Source of the DNA: Flavobacteriaceae bacterium
Lineage (GTDB): Bacteria > Bacteroidota > Bacteroidia > Flavobacteriales > Flavobacteriaceae
Reading direction: 5' to 3'
Length of the DNA: 45,027 nt
NCBI GenBank assembly: GCA_947451525.1
Contig: CANFZM010000021.1
Coordinates: 1-45,027, forward strand
The translations under genes were made by a program, and so were the position numbers. Positions 25,622 to 32,683 of this stretch are shown here, piece by piece. A model generated the notes under the pieces. That model was not told the DNA's origin and did not search any database. It worked only from the letters and a program-made list of their open reading frames with translations. Numbering within the stretch: the first letter of the stretch is position 1; each line of letters opens with the position of its first letter.

Positions 25622-25649
25622 AAAAAATCCCGAGTACTCGGGATTTTTT
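25621..25649. terminator. Bidirectional terminator between fbp and the TerB-like gene
   Basis: A perfect palindrome AATCCCGAGTACTCGGGATT flanked by A and T tracts, so it can act for both convergent genes. Confidence 0.93.
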
Positions 25650-25660
25650 GCTTTATAAAA

Positions 25661-26092
25661 TTATTTGTTCATGTGCTGCATCTCGTAGGTAAAAGTATCT
25701 AAATCTGCTCCAAGTACTAATAAAGAAAGCGCTTTGTCTACAATGTAATGAATGTTTCCAGGAGTAAAGCCCAATGCTAATGCAAATCGAGTTAGAATTT
25801 GTTTTTGTTTATCTCCCAAAACGTGGTCTACATAAACCATGCGAGACAAATCATACAAACGCTCCAATCGATGTGCATAAGAATAAGGAGGGTTGATTGG
25901 ATATTTCAATGGATTTTCTAAAATTTCCTCATATTCTTCATTAGAGATTTCTAGTCGTACTGCAAGTTTATCTAAAAATTCTTTTTCTTCTTTGCTTAAA
26001 CTTCCATCGGCAGTGGCAACGCGCACTATTGCAGAAAAATGACCTTTGTTTCTAGTTTTGAATTCGCTATTAAATAAATCTGAAAATGACAT
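25661..26092 (-). CDS. TerB-like (tellurite resistance family) protein
   Basis: A 143-residue soluble helical protein. ATG at 26092 (MSFSDLFNSEFKTRNKGHFSA) is chosen; an upstream frame to 26209 is hydrophobic and outside the family. Motif: IVRVATADGSLSKEEKEFLDKLA, the acidic D-G-x-[IL]-x-x-x-E of TerB domains, thought to bind metal, then YDLSRMVYVDHVLGDKQKQ, a second copy of the pattern. TerB-domain proteins occur singly in many genomes with no proven tellurite role, so function is open. It faces fbp across a shared terminator and is divergent from the HupE-like gene. Confidence 0.85.
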   Translation of the reverse strand: MSFSDLFNSEFKTRNKGHFSAIVRVATADGSLSKEEKEFLDKLAVRLEISNEEYEEILENPLKYPINPPYSYAHRLERLYDLSRMVYVDHVLGDKQKQILTRFALALGFTPGNIHYIVDKALSLLVLGADLDTFTYEMQHMNK

Positions 26093-26235
26093 AATAAATG
26101 GTATTAAGTTATATTCAAATTTAAAGAAATTTCCACGAATATGAAAACAAAAGCAACTAAATTTTGCTGTTTTTTTATAAAAAATCAAAATAATTTGTAA
26201 GTTTACCATTACAAAAGGTTAAAAAACAATTATTA

Positions 26236-26829
26236 ATGGACGAATTTATAATTTTTTTAAAAATAGGACTCACCCATGTATTGAATATACATGCTTACGA
26301 CCACTTACTTTTTTTAATCGCCCTAACGGTTCCTTATGTTGCCAAAGATTGGAAACGAATTATTATTTTAGTTTCGTGTTTTACCCTCGGGCATACCGTT
26401 TCCTTATTCCTTTCAGTTTTTAATATTGTTATGGTGAAGGCTAGTTGGGTAGAGTTATTAATCCCGATTACCATTTTAATTACTGCATTTTCGAATCTTA
26501 TTTTAGTTGGAAAATCTTCCAAAAATGGAAATATAAGTTTTATTGCAGTAGTAACTGTTTTCTTTGGAATCATCCACGGATTGGGATTTTCTAATTATTT
26601 CAATACCATTTTACCCGGAAAACCAACGGAGAAACTCTTACCATTATTAGAATTTGCTCTCGGTATAGAAGGTGCTCAAATAATTGTGGTGGTTGCTGTT
26701 TTAATTTTAGCCTTCATTGCTCAGAATTTACTCCGATTTAATAAACGAGATTTTACTCTTATTATGTCTAGTTTTGTTATAGGTGTAGTAGTGCCTTTGA
26801 TTATAGAAAATCCAATTTGGAAGAAATAA
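26236..26829 (+). CDS. HupE/UreJ-family integral membrane protein
   Basis: A 197-residue protein with about six membrane segments. The signature G-x-x-H-V-x-x-x-x-A-Y-D-H-L-L-F-L (residues 12-28) and, later, FFGIIHGLGFSNYF match HupE/UreJ_2 proteins, putative nickel or cobalt permeases associated with hydrogenase or urease in other bacteria. No hydrogenase, urease or other nickel enzyme is in this window, so a metal-transport role is only an option. Conserved His and Asp residues inside helices are intact. Inner membrane. It is followed by a promoter for the next gene. Confidence 0.88.
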   Translation: MDEFIIFLKIGLTHVLNIHAYDHLLFLIALTVPYVAKDWKRIIILVSCFTLGHTVSLFLSVFNIVMVKASWVELLIPITILITAFSNLILVGKSSKNGNISFIAVVTVFFGIIHGLGFSNYFNTILPGKPTEKLLPLLEFALGIEGAQIIVVVAVLILAFIAQNLLRFNKRDFTLIMSSFVIGVVVPLIIENPIWKK

Positions 26830-26830
26830 G

Positions 26831-26862
26831 TTGTTTAGTAAGCAAAACCCTAACTATATTTG
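26831..26862 (+). promoter_or_regulatory. Promoter of the dCMP deaminase gene
   Basis: TTG at 26831-26833, 21 bp, then TATATTTG at 26855-26862. It fits the Bacteroidota pattern and lies 51 bp upstream of the ATG at 26914. Confidence 0.6.
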
Positions 26863-26913
26863 TACACCACAATAATTTAAACTTTGCGCCTTAGTGCCTT
26901 AGCGGCAAATGAC

Positions 26914-27342
26914 ATGACAGATAAAAAACAACTTAAATACGATAAAGCCTATTTGAGAATTGCTGCCGAATGGAGCAAACTTTCTTATTGCAAACGCAAA
27001 CAAGTAGGTGCTATAATAGTTCGCGATAGAATGATTATTTCGGATGGTTATAACGGAACTCCATCAGGATTTGAAAACTGTTGTGAAGATACCGAAGGTT
27101 TAACCCAATGGTATGTTCTTCATGCTGAAGCCAATGCAATATTAAAAGTTGCTCGTTCTACTCAAACTTGCGACAACGCAACTTTATATATCACGCTTTC
27201 TCCATGTAAAGAGTGTAGCAAGTTAATTCACCAATCGGGAATAAAACGGGTAGTTTATAAAAATGGCTATCGCGATACCTCTGGAATTGATTTTTTGGTT
27301 AAAGCTGGAATTGAAGTAGCACAGATTGAAGATTTAGAATAG
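26914..27342 (+). CDS. dCMP deaminase family protein (ComEB-like)
   Basis: A 142-residue zinc deaminase. Start ATG at 26914 (MTDKKQLKYDKAYLRIAAEWS); an earlier TTG frame lies within a dispersed repeat (CTTTGCGCCTTAGTGCC...) and is not coding. The zinc site is HAEANAI with PCKECSKL, where the Glu is the proton shuttle, and DGYNGTPSGFENCCED near residue 50 matches dCMP deaminases. It converts dCMP to dUMP for thymidylate synthesis and thereby complements nrdBA and dgt in this region functionally. Cytoplasmic. No strong terminator, but an inverted repeat follows at 27372-27425. Confidence 0.92.
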   Translation: MTDKKQLKYDKAYLRIAAEWSKLSYCKRKQVGAIIVRDRMIISDGYNGTPSGFENCCEDTEGLTQWYVLHAEANAILKVARSTQTCDNATLYITLSPCKECSKLIHQSGIKRVVYKNGYRDTSGIDFLVKAGIEVAQIEDLE

Positions 27343-27371
27343 TTTCCTTAAAATTTTTATCGATTTTATTT

Positions 27372-27425
27372 CGTCCTAAATTCTTAAATGTGTCCTATTT
27401 TCTTTAAAATAGAAGATTCAGGACG
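27372..27425. repeat. Imperfect long inverted repeat
   Basis: CGTCCTAAATTCTT (27372-27385) pairs with AAGATTCAGGACG (27413-27425) around an inner CTATTTT/AAAATAG hairpin. It lies between the dCMP deaminase and the lipoprotein genes. It could slow transcription or protect RNA ends. No T-run follows, so it is not a typical terminator. Confidence 0.45.
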
Positions 27426-27475
27426 TTCTCTTTGCTTCGCTTTTTAGATTTGAAAAATTTTTAAAACCAAAAGTT

Positions 27476-27892
27476 ATGAAAAAAGCCATTTTATATTTAG
27501 CAACTATTTTCTTAATTAGTTGCGGAGGTGAATCTGCACCGCCATTTAAATATCAAGATAATTCTAGAATTGTGCTTGAAGCGAAATTAGTTAATGAAAA
27601 CGGAATTCCATTAGCAAACCAATCGGCAGAATTATATACTTTTAGAAGTAGCGTCAAAATTACTGTTAAAGAAGTTTTTTCAGATAACGAAGGAAAAATT
27701 TTCATTTCAGCGCCCAAAGCCAATTACAATTATTCTTTAGGATTTGTAAATAAAAATATAATTAGCATGCAAAATTACTTTGATTTGCTGCAATTAGACG
27801 GGAATCATCCTCCCTATTATTATGGTTTTATAAATGGTTTAAACGACACCTACTATAATTTTGGAACAATTAAACTAATTAATTACAATTAA
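27476..27892 (+). CDS. Small lipoprotein
   Basis: 138 residues with signal MKKAILYLATIFLISCGG and the lipobox cysteine at about residue 16. The mature part has an Ig-like carboxypeptidase-regulatory type beginning (IVLEAKLVNENGIPLANQSAEL, followed by V-x-T-D-x-x-G-like FSDNEGKIFIS), typical of extracellular beta-sandwich domains. The start is 4 bp before the next gene's ATG region, so the two are almost certainly cotranscribed. I do not recognise a named family. Placed between the dCMP deaminase and S41 genes. Surface or periplasmic location expected. Confidence 0.8.
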   Translation: MKKAILYLATIFLISCGGESAPPFKYQDNSRIVLEAKLVNENGIPLANQSAELYTFRSSVKITVKEVFSDNEGKIFISAPKANYNYSLGFVNKNIISMQNYFDLLQLDGNHPPYYYGFINGLNDTYYNFGTIKLINYN

Positions 27893-27896
27893 AAAG

Positions 27897-28493
27897 ATGA
27901 AAAAAATAACACTTATTTTAGGTTTGCTTTTTCTTTTTAATGCTAAAGCACAAGAAACTCCATTAAGAAGATACTCTTTGTCGTTTGCCCCCAACTTACC
28001 TATTTCGCTGGGAGATAATTTTCTGCACAAGGGATATTCTAATGCTGTAGGTTTTGACACCGAATTACAACTAAACGTTAGAAGAAATATTTTAATAGGA
28101 ATTAACTTCCAACAACACTATTTTTCTAAAGTAGATGCAGAAATAATTGGAGATTTCAGTAGTGCCTACAGTAATTCATTTCATGGATTTGCAGGATATC
28201 GTAATTTTTTAAATAATGATAAAATGTATTTTGAAAGCCGATTAGGGTTTGGTAATACGAGAATAAAAAACAATTCACCATTATCTAATTATGATATTAC
28301 AGGAAACGATTTTTTTATCGGAACAAAATTTAATTACTTTTTAAATGATTCGTTTTCTGCCTTTTTCGGACTTGAATATAACCACACTAAATACGACGTT
28401 ATTTTAGAAGGTCCTTACCAAAATTTTTATTCGGTTTCGGATCAATTAATACCTACTCTTGGAATCAAACTTTCATTTGGAAGGGTCTTTTAA
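27897..28493 (+). CDS. Small outer-membrane beta-barrel protein
   Basis: 198 residues with signal MKKITLILGLLFLFNAKAQ. The rest has eight or so amphipathic strands: RRYSLSFAPNLPISLG, ELQLNVRRNILIGINFQQHYFS, FYGLEYNHTK-type repeats, and ends LGIKLSFGRVF with a terminal Phe, as outer-membrane barrels do. No OmpA domain. It begins 4 bp after the lipoprotein stop, so the two genes form a pair whose products could interact. Unassigned family; resembles OMP beta-barrel (OmpW/porin-like) domains. Confidence 0.8.
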   Translation: MKKITLILGLLFLFNAKAQETPLRRYSLSFAPNLPISLGDNFLHKGYSNAVGFDTELQLNVRRNILIGINFQQHYFSKVDAEIIGDFSSAYSNSFHGFAGYRNFLNNDKMYFESRLGFGNTRIKNNSPLSNYDITGNDFFIGTKFNYFLNDSFSAFFGLEYNHTKYDVILEGPYQNFYSVSDQLIPTLGIKLSFGRVF

Positions 28494-28610
28494 AACAAAT
28501 TCATTAAAATATTTATGCAAGGTTTTTATTGGAATAATTTTTTTAAATTCTCTTGTTTTTAATAGGTAATTAACTGAAAAACTAATCGCTTAATTGTGAA
28601 TTCAATTTCA

Positions 28611-28618
28611 TACTTTTG
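28611..28618 (+). promoter_or_regulatory. -7 element before the S41 peptidase gene
   Basis: TACTTTTG fits TAnnTTTG, 38 bp upstream of the ATG at 28657. The nearest TTG is only 14 bp away, too close for a standard -33. Confidence 0.5.
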
Positions 28619-28656
28619 TTTTTCTGTATGTATGGCGGAATAACACCTATCTTTAA

Positions 28657-30231
28657 ATGAAAATTGAAAAAACCTATTTGCCACTTTTGTTTTTCTCTTG
28701 CGTTGCATTAGGAATTGTAATTGGTGGATTCATAAATTATCCAACTTCCAAAACTACATTAGGAAAGAAGTACTACAAGACTAAACTCAACAAATTGCTT
28801 GATTTTATTGATAACGAATATGTAGACGATGTAAAAACCGATTCTATTGTAGATGTAACTGTTACCAATATTTTGGCAAATCTCGACCCGCATTCGGTAT
28901 ATGTTCCGCCAAGCGAACAATCTTCTATTTCAGAAAGTATGAAGGGAGATTTTGTGGGAATTGGCGTTAATTTCTATTCCTACAAAGATACAATTGCGGT
29001 TATTAAACCTATTGAAAATGGTCCGGCAGAAAAAGCAGGAATTAAAGAAGGGGATCGAATTTTGTATGCCGACAACTTTCAACTTTTTGGCAAAAAATTA
29101 AAAAATGAAGTGTTGTTCAGTAAATTAAAAGGTGAAAAAGACTCGGAAGTTCTATTGACTGTTTATAGAAAATCAGAAAACAAAAGATTAAAAGTAAGAG
29201 TAAAACGCGATGTGGTTTCTATTAAAAGTGTGGATGTTGCTATACTTTTAAATAAAACTACTGGTTACATAAAAATCAATCGTTTTGCAGAAACTACAGG
29301 ACAAGAATTCCATACCGCCCTTTTGCAATTAAAGAAAAGCGGTATCAATTCCTTAGTAATTGATTTGCGTGAAAACGGCGGAGGGTTTATGGAAATGGCA
29401 GTTCAAATTGCCGATGAATTACTAAAAGATAAAGAACTTATTGTTTTCACAAAAAATAAAAAAGGTACTATAGATAAAACGTATGCTACTGAAGATGGCG
29501 ATTTTGAATCGGGTAGGGTTTCGATTTTAATTGATGAAAATTCGGCTTCGGCTAGCGAAATATTAGCGGGTGCTATTCAAGATAATGACCGAGGAACTAT
29601 TTACGGAAGAAGATCTTTCGGAAAAGGATTGGTGCAACGCGAAATGGATTTTGACGATGGTTCTGCTGTTCGATTAACCATTGCCAGATATTACACCCCA
29701 AGTGGGCGTTCCATCCAAAAACACTATAAAAAAGGCGATAGCGAAGATTACTATAAAGAATCGGAAAACCGTTTTGAAAGTGGCGAATTATATGAAAAAG
29801 GCAAAATAAAAATTGCCGATTCTTTAAAATTCAAAACCAAAAAAGGAAGAATTGTTTATGGTGGCGGAGGTATTGTTCCTGATGTTTTTGTTCCTCTTGA
29901 AGTTTCGCAAGGCAATGAAAGTTTAGAATATGTTTTGCAAACAGGTGTTGTGGGGCACTTTGTTTTTGAACAATTAGATCAAAATCCAAAAGCATTTCAG
30001 GTCTTAAATATGGAGCAATTTCAGATTCAAATGAAAAAGGATACTTTTTATTTGAAGCAATTTCAAAAGTATTTATTTAAAGCGGGTATAGATCTCAACT
30101 TAACTAAAAATACGGAGGTCGTAAATCGTTATATTACTGCAGAATTCGCCCGACAATTATTTGGTGAAAACCAATACTATCAAATTATCTTGAAAGACGA
30201 TAATATGATTAAGGCGGTAATGAAAAAGTAA
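28657..30231 (+). CDS. S41-family C-terminal processing peptidase
   Basis: A 524-residue serine peptidase. The N-terminal hydrophobic anchor (LPLLFFSCVALGIVIGGF) places it at the inner membrane facing the periplasm. A PDZ domain follows (GIGVNFYSYKDTIAVIKPIENGPAEKAGIKEGDRIL, about residues 105-185), then the tail-specific protease domain with GYIKINRFAETTGQEF, DLRENGGGFMEMAVQIAD, ENSASASEILAGAIQDNDRG (serine region) and RRSFGKGLVQRE (lysine of the Ser-Lys dyad). It cleaves proteins near their C termini. Its stop codon abuts the stop of the convergent FAD-protein gene (30231/30232), with no space for a terminator. Confidence 0.95.
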   Translation: MKIEKTYLPLLFFSCVALGIVIGGFINYPTSKTTLGKKYYKTKLNKLLDFIDNEYVDDVKTDSIVDVTVTNILANLDPHSVYVPPSEQSSISESMKGDFVGIGVNFYSYKDTIAVIKPIENGPAEKAGIKEGDRILYADNFQLFGKKLKNEVLFSKLKGEKDSEVLLTVYRKSENKRLKVRVKRDVVSIKSVDVAILLNKTTGYIKINRFAETTGQEFHTALLQLKKSGINSLVIDLRENGGGFMEMAVQIADELLKDKELIVFTKNKKGTIDKTYATEDGDFESGRVSILIDENSASASEILAGAIQDNDRGTIYGRRSFGKGLVQREMDFDDGSAVRLTIARYYTPSGRSIQKHYKKGDSEDYYKESENRFESGELYEKGKIKIADSLKFKTKKGRIVYGGGGIVPDVFVPLEVSQGNESLEYVLQTGVVGHFVFEQLDQNPKAFQVLNMEQFQIQMKKDTFYLKQFQKYLFKAGIDLNLTKNTEVVNRYITAEFARQLFGENQYYQIILKDDNMIKAVMKK

Positions 30232-30840
30232 TTATTTCTTTATAGAATCGTGACTTTGACTCGAAATACCGTTATTCCATAAAGTTAGAATGTCCGTTGC
30301 TACGGCAGCACCACTTCCGGCAGCAATTGCCAATTGACTTCGGTGTCCTGCAAGAGTTCCTGCTACGTAAATCCCTTCTACAACTAAATGGTCGTCGTTA
30401 TGGAGTTGGATGCGTTGTTTTTCGGCAATCGATTTTTTATGTGGTTCTACATAGTTCATTAAACCTTCAATAGCAAAGGTGTTAGAAGCACCTATCGCAA
30501 CCACAACATTTTTAGTTGGATAAGAATTTTTATTCGTTACTACCGTAAAGTGTGGATATTCTCCCGTTACAGCAATTACTTTTTCTCCTTCAATTTGGGT
30601 GATGTCAGGATATAAATTTTCTAGTTGTTCCAAACTTTCGTGTAATAGTTCAGAGCCTAATTTGCCTGGAGCAATTCCGTAAGCATTATTAAATAAAGCC
30701 TCTTGTAGTGAAGATGTTTTTTGATGGGTAATAATTGCAATTTTCTTATCTAAAACGAAAGATTTGTTTTTGGCAGAGCCTAGAACTAGCGCACAGGAAA
30801 CTCCAGAAACTCCTCCGCCAATAATTAAAACGTCCAACAT
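30232..30840 (-). CDS. Short FAD-dependent NAD(P)-disulfide-type oxidoreductase
   Basis: 202 residues, about two-thirds of a thioredoxin reductase. The N-terminal Rossmann motif DVLIIGGGVSGVSCALVLGSA binds FAD; the C-terminal GIYVAGTLAGHRSQLAIAAGSGAAVATDIL is the second FAD-contacting segment of the family. The NADPH-binding domain and the C-x-x-C active site are absent, so it cannot act as a standard thioredoxin reductase. Other short homologues of this kind are known in Bacteroidota and this length looks natural, not truncated. Last gene of a probable three-gene unit with the small membrane protein and MarC (gaps of 37 and 18 bp). Electron partner unknown. Confidence 0.83.
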   Translation of the reverse strand: MLDVLIIGGGVSGVSCALVLGSAKNKSFVLDKKIAIITHQKTSSLQEALFNNAYGIAPGKLGSELLHESLEQLENLYPDITQIEGEKVIAVTGEYPHFTVVTNKNSYPTKNVVVAIGASNTFAIEGLMNYVEPHKKSIAEKQRIQLHNDDHLVVEGIYVAGTLAGHRSQLAIAAGSGAAVATDILTLWNNGISSQSHDSIKK

Positions 30841-30858
30841 AAATTAGGAATTAAAAAT

Positions 30859-31059
30859 TTATTGATTTTTAAGTTTGTCTTCAATTTTTTTAGACATTTT
30901 AAAAATAAGAAGTATGAAAACTGCACAAAAAGAAGCAACAATCCCAATTAGGGCAATCATGCTGTTTCCTTCAAAAGGCTTGTTGAGGTCTAACATTGTT
31001 ACGTTAAAAATAACAAGTGCAAGTGCAATAACGATTAATATAGTAGTAAAAATTTTCAT
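30859..31059 (-). CDS. Small two-helix membrane protein
   Basis: 66 residues: TM1 FTTILIVIALALVIFNVTML (about 3-23), a short loop LDLNKPFEGNS, TM2 MIALIGIVASFCAVFILLIF (about 34-53), then a basic amphipathic tail KMSKKIEDKLKNQ that should lie in the cytoplasm. Found in compact gene order between MarC (37 bp upstream) and the FAD protein (18 bp downstream). This gene type is common next to such genes in Flavobacteriaceae, but no function is known to me. An overlapping frame on the other strand is a shadow. Confidence 0.75.
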   Translation of the reverse strand: MKIFTTILIVIALALVIFNVTMLDLNKPFEGNSMIALIGIVASFCAVFILLIFKMSKKIEDKLKNQ

Positions 31060-31096
31060 AGTAGGAATTTAAAGTGTAAAAATAGTGAAAAAGGAA

Positions 31097-31675
31097 TTAA
31101 ACAAATAATCCTTTAACATTAGCCGCAAATAATTTAACAGCAATTGCCAAGAGTACCACGCCAAAGGTTTTGCGGATAACCCCTAAACCATTTTTGCCTA
31201 ACATTTTTTCAATTTTAGCCGATGATTTTAGTACAATATATACCAAAATGATATTTAAAACGATGGCAATAACAATATTTATGGTTTGAAATTGGGAACG
31301 TAAAGAAAGTAAAGTAGTCATGGTTCCAGCACCTGCAATTAAAGGGAATGCAAGAGGTACAATAGATGCCGAACTCGCTTCTTCTTCCTTATAAAGTCGG
31401 ATGCCGAGAATCATTTCTAAGGCTAGGAAAAATAATACAAAAGAACCTGCAACAGCAAACGAATGGACATCAATTCCAATTAAATTTAGCAATTCTTCTC
31501 CAACAAAAAGAAAAGTGATCATGATTACTCCTGCTGCAATAGATGCTTTTTCCGATTCAATATGACCATATTTTTGTCTTAAATCTACTACAATTGGAAT
31601 GGTTCCAACTATATCAATTACAGCAAAAAGCACCATTCCGATAGTGGCAATTTCTTTAAAATCAAATCCTAACAT
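31097..31675 (-). CDS. MarC-family integral membrane protein
   Basis: 192 residues with six membrane segments. Family marks: FAVIDIVGTIPIVVDL near the N terminus and the SIVPLAFPLIAGAGTMTTLL block (P-L-A-x-P-x-x-x-G-P/A-G) in the middle. MarC proteins have an uncertain, possibly transport-related role; the old link to multiple antibiotic resistance was withdrawn. First gene of a minus-strand unit with the two-helix protein and the FAD protein. Divergent from the DUF3109 gene. Confidence 0.9.
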   Translation of the reverse strand: MLGFDFKEIATIGMVLFAVIDIVGTIPIVVDLRQKYGHIESEKASIAAGVIMITFLFVGEELLNLIGIDVHSFAVAGSFVLFFLALEMILGIRLYKEEEASSASIVPLAFPLIAGAGTMTTLLSLRSQFQTINIVIAIVLNIILVYIVLKSSAKIEKMLGKNGLGVIRKTFGVVLLAIAVKLFAANVKGLFV

Positions 31676-31759
31676 AATTGTATTTATTTATTTTGCAAAA
31701 TTAAGCCTTTACAAATACTAACCAACTAATGGCTTTGTTAATTTTAGGATAAATAACTC

Positions 31760-31793
31760 TTGGCAAAAAAAATAAAAATCCGTTGTACCTTTG
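31760..31793 (+). promoter_or_regulatory. Promoter of the DUF3109 gene
   Basis: TTGG at 31760-31763 and TACCTTTG at 31786-31793, 22 bp apart. It matches the TTG / TAnnTTTG pattern and ends 26 bp before the ATG at 31820. Confidence 0.6.
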
Positions 31794-31819
31794 CCTGATA
31801 TTTAAAATTAGCATCCACC

Positions 31820-32392
31820 ATGTTTCAATTAGGAAAAACCATAGTTTCGGAAGATATATTAGAAAAAGATTTTGTTTGTAACCTTTCAGCCTGTCATGGC
31901 GCTTGTTGTGTAGATGGTGATGCAGGCGCACCCTTGAGCGAAGAAGAAACTAAAATAATGGAAGAAATTTACCCAAAGGTAAAACCGTTTCTTCGCAAGG
32001 AAGGTATTGAAGCAATTGAACGATTAGGGACTTGGGTAAAAGGAACCGATCAAGATTTGGAAACTCCGCTTATAGATGAAAAAGATTGTGCCTATGTTAT
32101 TTTTGATGGTAAAACAGCACTTTGCGGAATAGAACAAGCCTATAATCAGGGTGTTATTTCTTGGAAAAAACCTGTTTCGTGTCATTTATATCCTATTCGG
32201 GTAAAAGACTTCACGGAATTTGCTGCAGTAAATTACGACCGTTGGGATATTTGTGATGATGCTTGTTCCCTAGGAAAAGAGCTACAAGTTCCTATTTATA
32301 AATTTGTGAAGGAAGCCTTGATTCGAAGATTTGGAGAAGACTGGTATATGGAACTTGAAAAAGTTGCAGAAGACTTAAAAAAGGAAAGATAA
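31820..32392 (+). CDS. DUF3109 family cysteine-rich protein
   Basis: 190 residues, cytoplasmic. Cysteines are grouped as in the family: FVCNLSACHGACCVDGD near residue 20-35, then EKDCAYVIF, TALCGIEQAY, KKPVSCHLYPIR and WDICDDACSLGK. The Cys-rich CxxxxCxGxCC pattern is like YkgJ-type zinc or iron-sulfur proteins, so metal binding is probable. Biochemical role unknown. Followed closely by a bidirectional terminator, with tRNA-Ala convergent beyond it. Confidence 0.9.
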   Translation: MFQLGKTIVSEDILEKDFVCNLSACHGACCVDGDAGAPLSEEETKIMEEIYPKVKPFLRKEGIEAIERLGTWVKGTDQDLETPLIDEKDCAYVIFDGKTALCGIEQAYNQGVISWKKPVSCHLYPIRVKDFTEFAAVNYDRWDICDDACSLGKELQVPIYKFVKEALIRRFGEDWYMELEKVAEDLKKER

Positions 32393-32412
32393 AAATCTAA
32401 AATATTTTAAAT

Positions 32413-32456
32413 AAAAAAACCTTAATCCCTATGTTTATTAGGATTAAGGTTTTTTT
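32413..32456. terminator. Strong bidirectional terminator
   Basis: AAAAAAACCTTAATCC pairs fully with GGATTAAGGTTTTTTT around a 12-base loop. It ends the DUF3109 transcript and, from the other side, the tRNA-Ala transcript. Confidence 0.93.
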
Positions 32457-32457
32457 G

Positions 32458-32531
32458 TGGAGAATATCGGAGTCGAACCGATTACCTCTTGCCTGCCAGG
32501 CAAGCGCTCTAGCCAAATGAGCTAATCCCCC
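32458..32531 (-). tRNA. tRNA-Ala (GGC anticodon)
   Basis: The minus strand folds into a 74-nt cloverleaf: acceptor GGGGGAT/ATTCTCC with discriminator A, D arm GCTC...GAGC, anticodon stem CTTGC/GCAAG with loop CTGGCAG (anticodon GGC), variable AGGTA, T arm ATCGG-TTCGACT-CCGAT. Pair 3-70 is G-U, the main alanine identity element, so the assignment is firm. CCA is not encoded. Confidence 0.97.
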
Positions 32532-32683
32532 AATACTCGGCAAATATAAATTTATTAAATTTATTATTTTAACTTTTTAAAAGTATTTTTGAAATTAATG
32601 AGGCATATTTTATTAAAAGAAGAAAAAAATACCTATAATTGCATTACGAATCAATAAATTACAAATAATTAACAAGCTTTTTT

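Noticed and set aside
26236..26829. Nickel permease of a urease or hydrogenase cluster
   Set aside because: No urease, hydrogenase or maturation genes are nearby; kept only as a family name.
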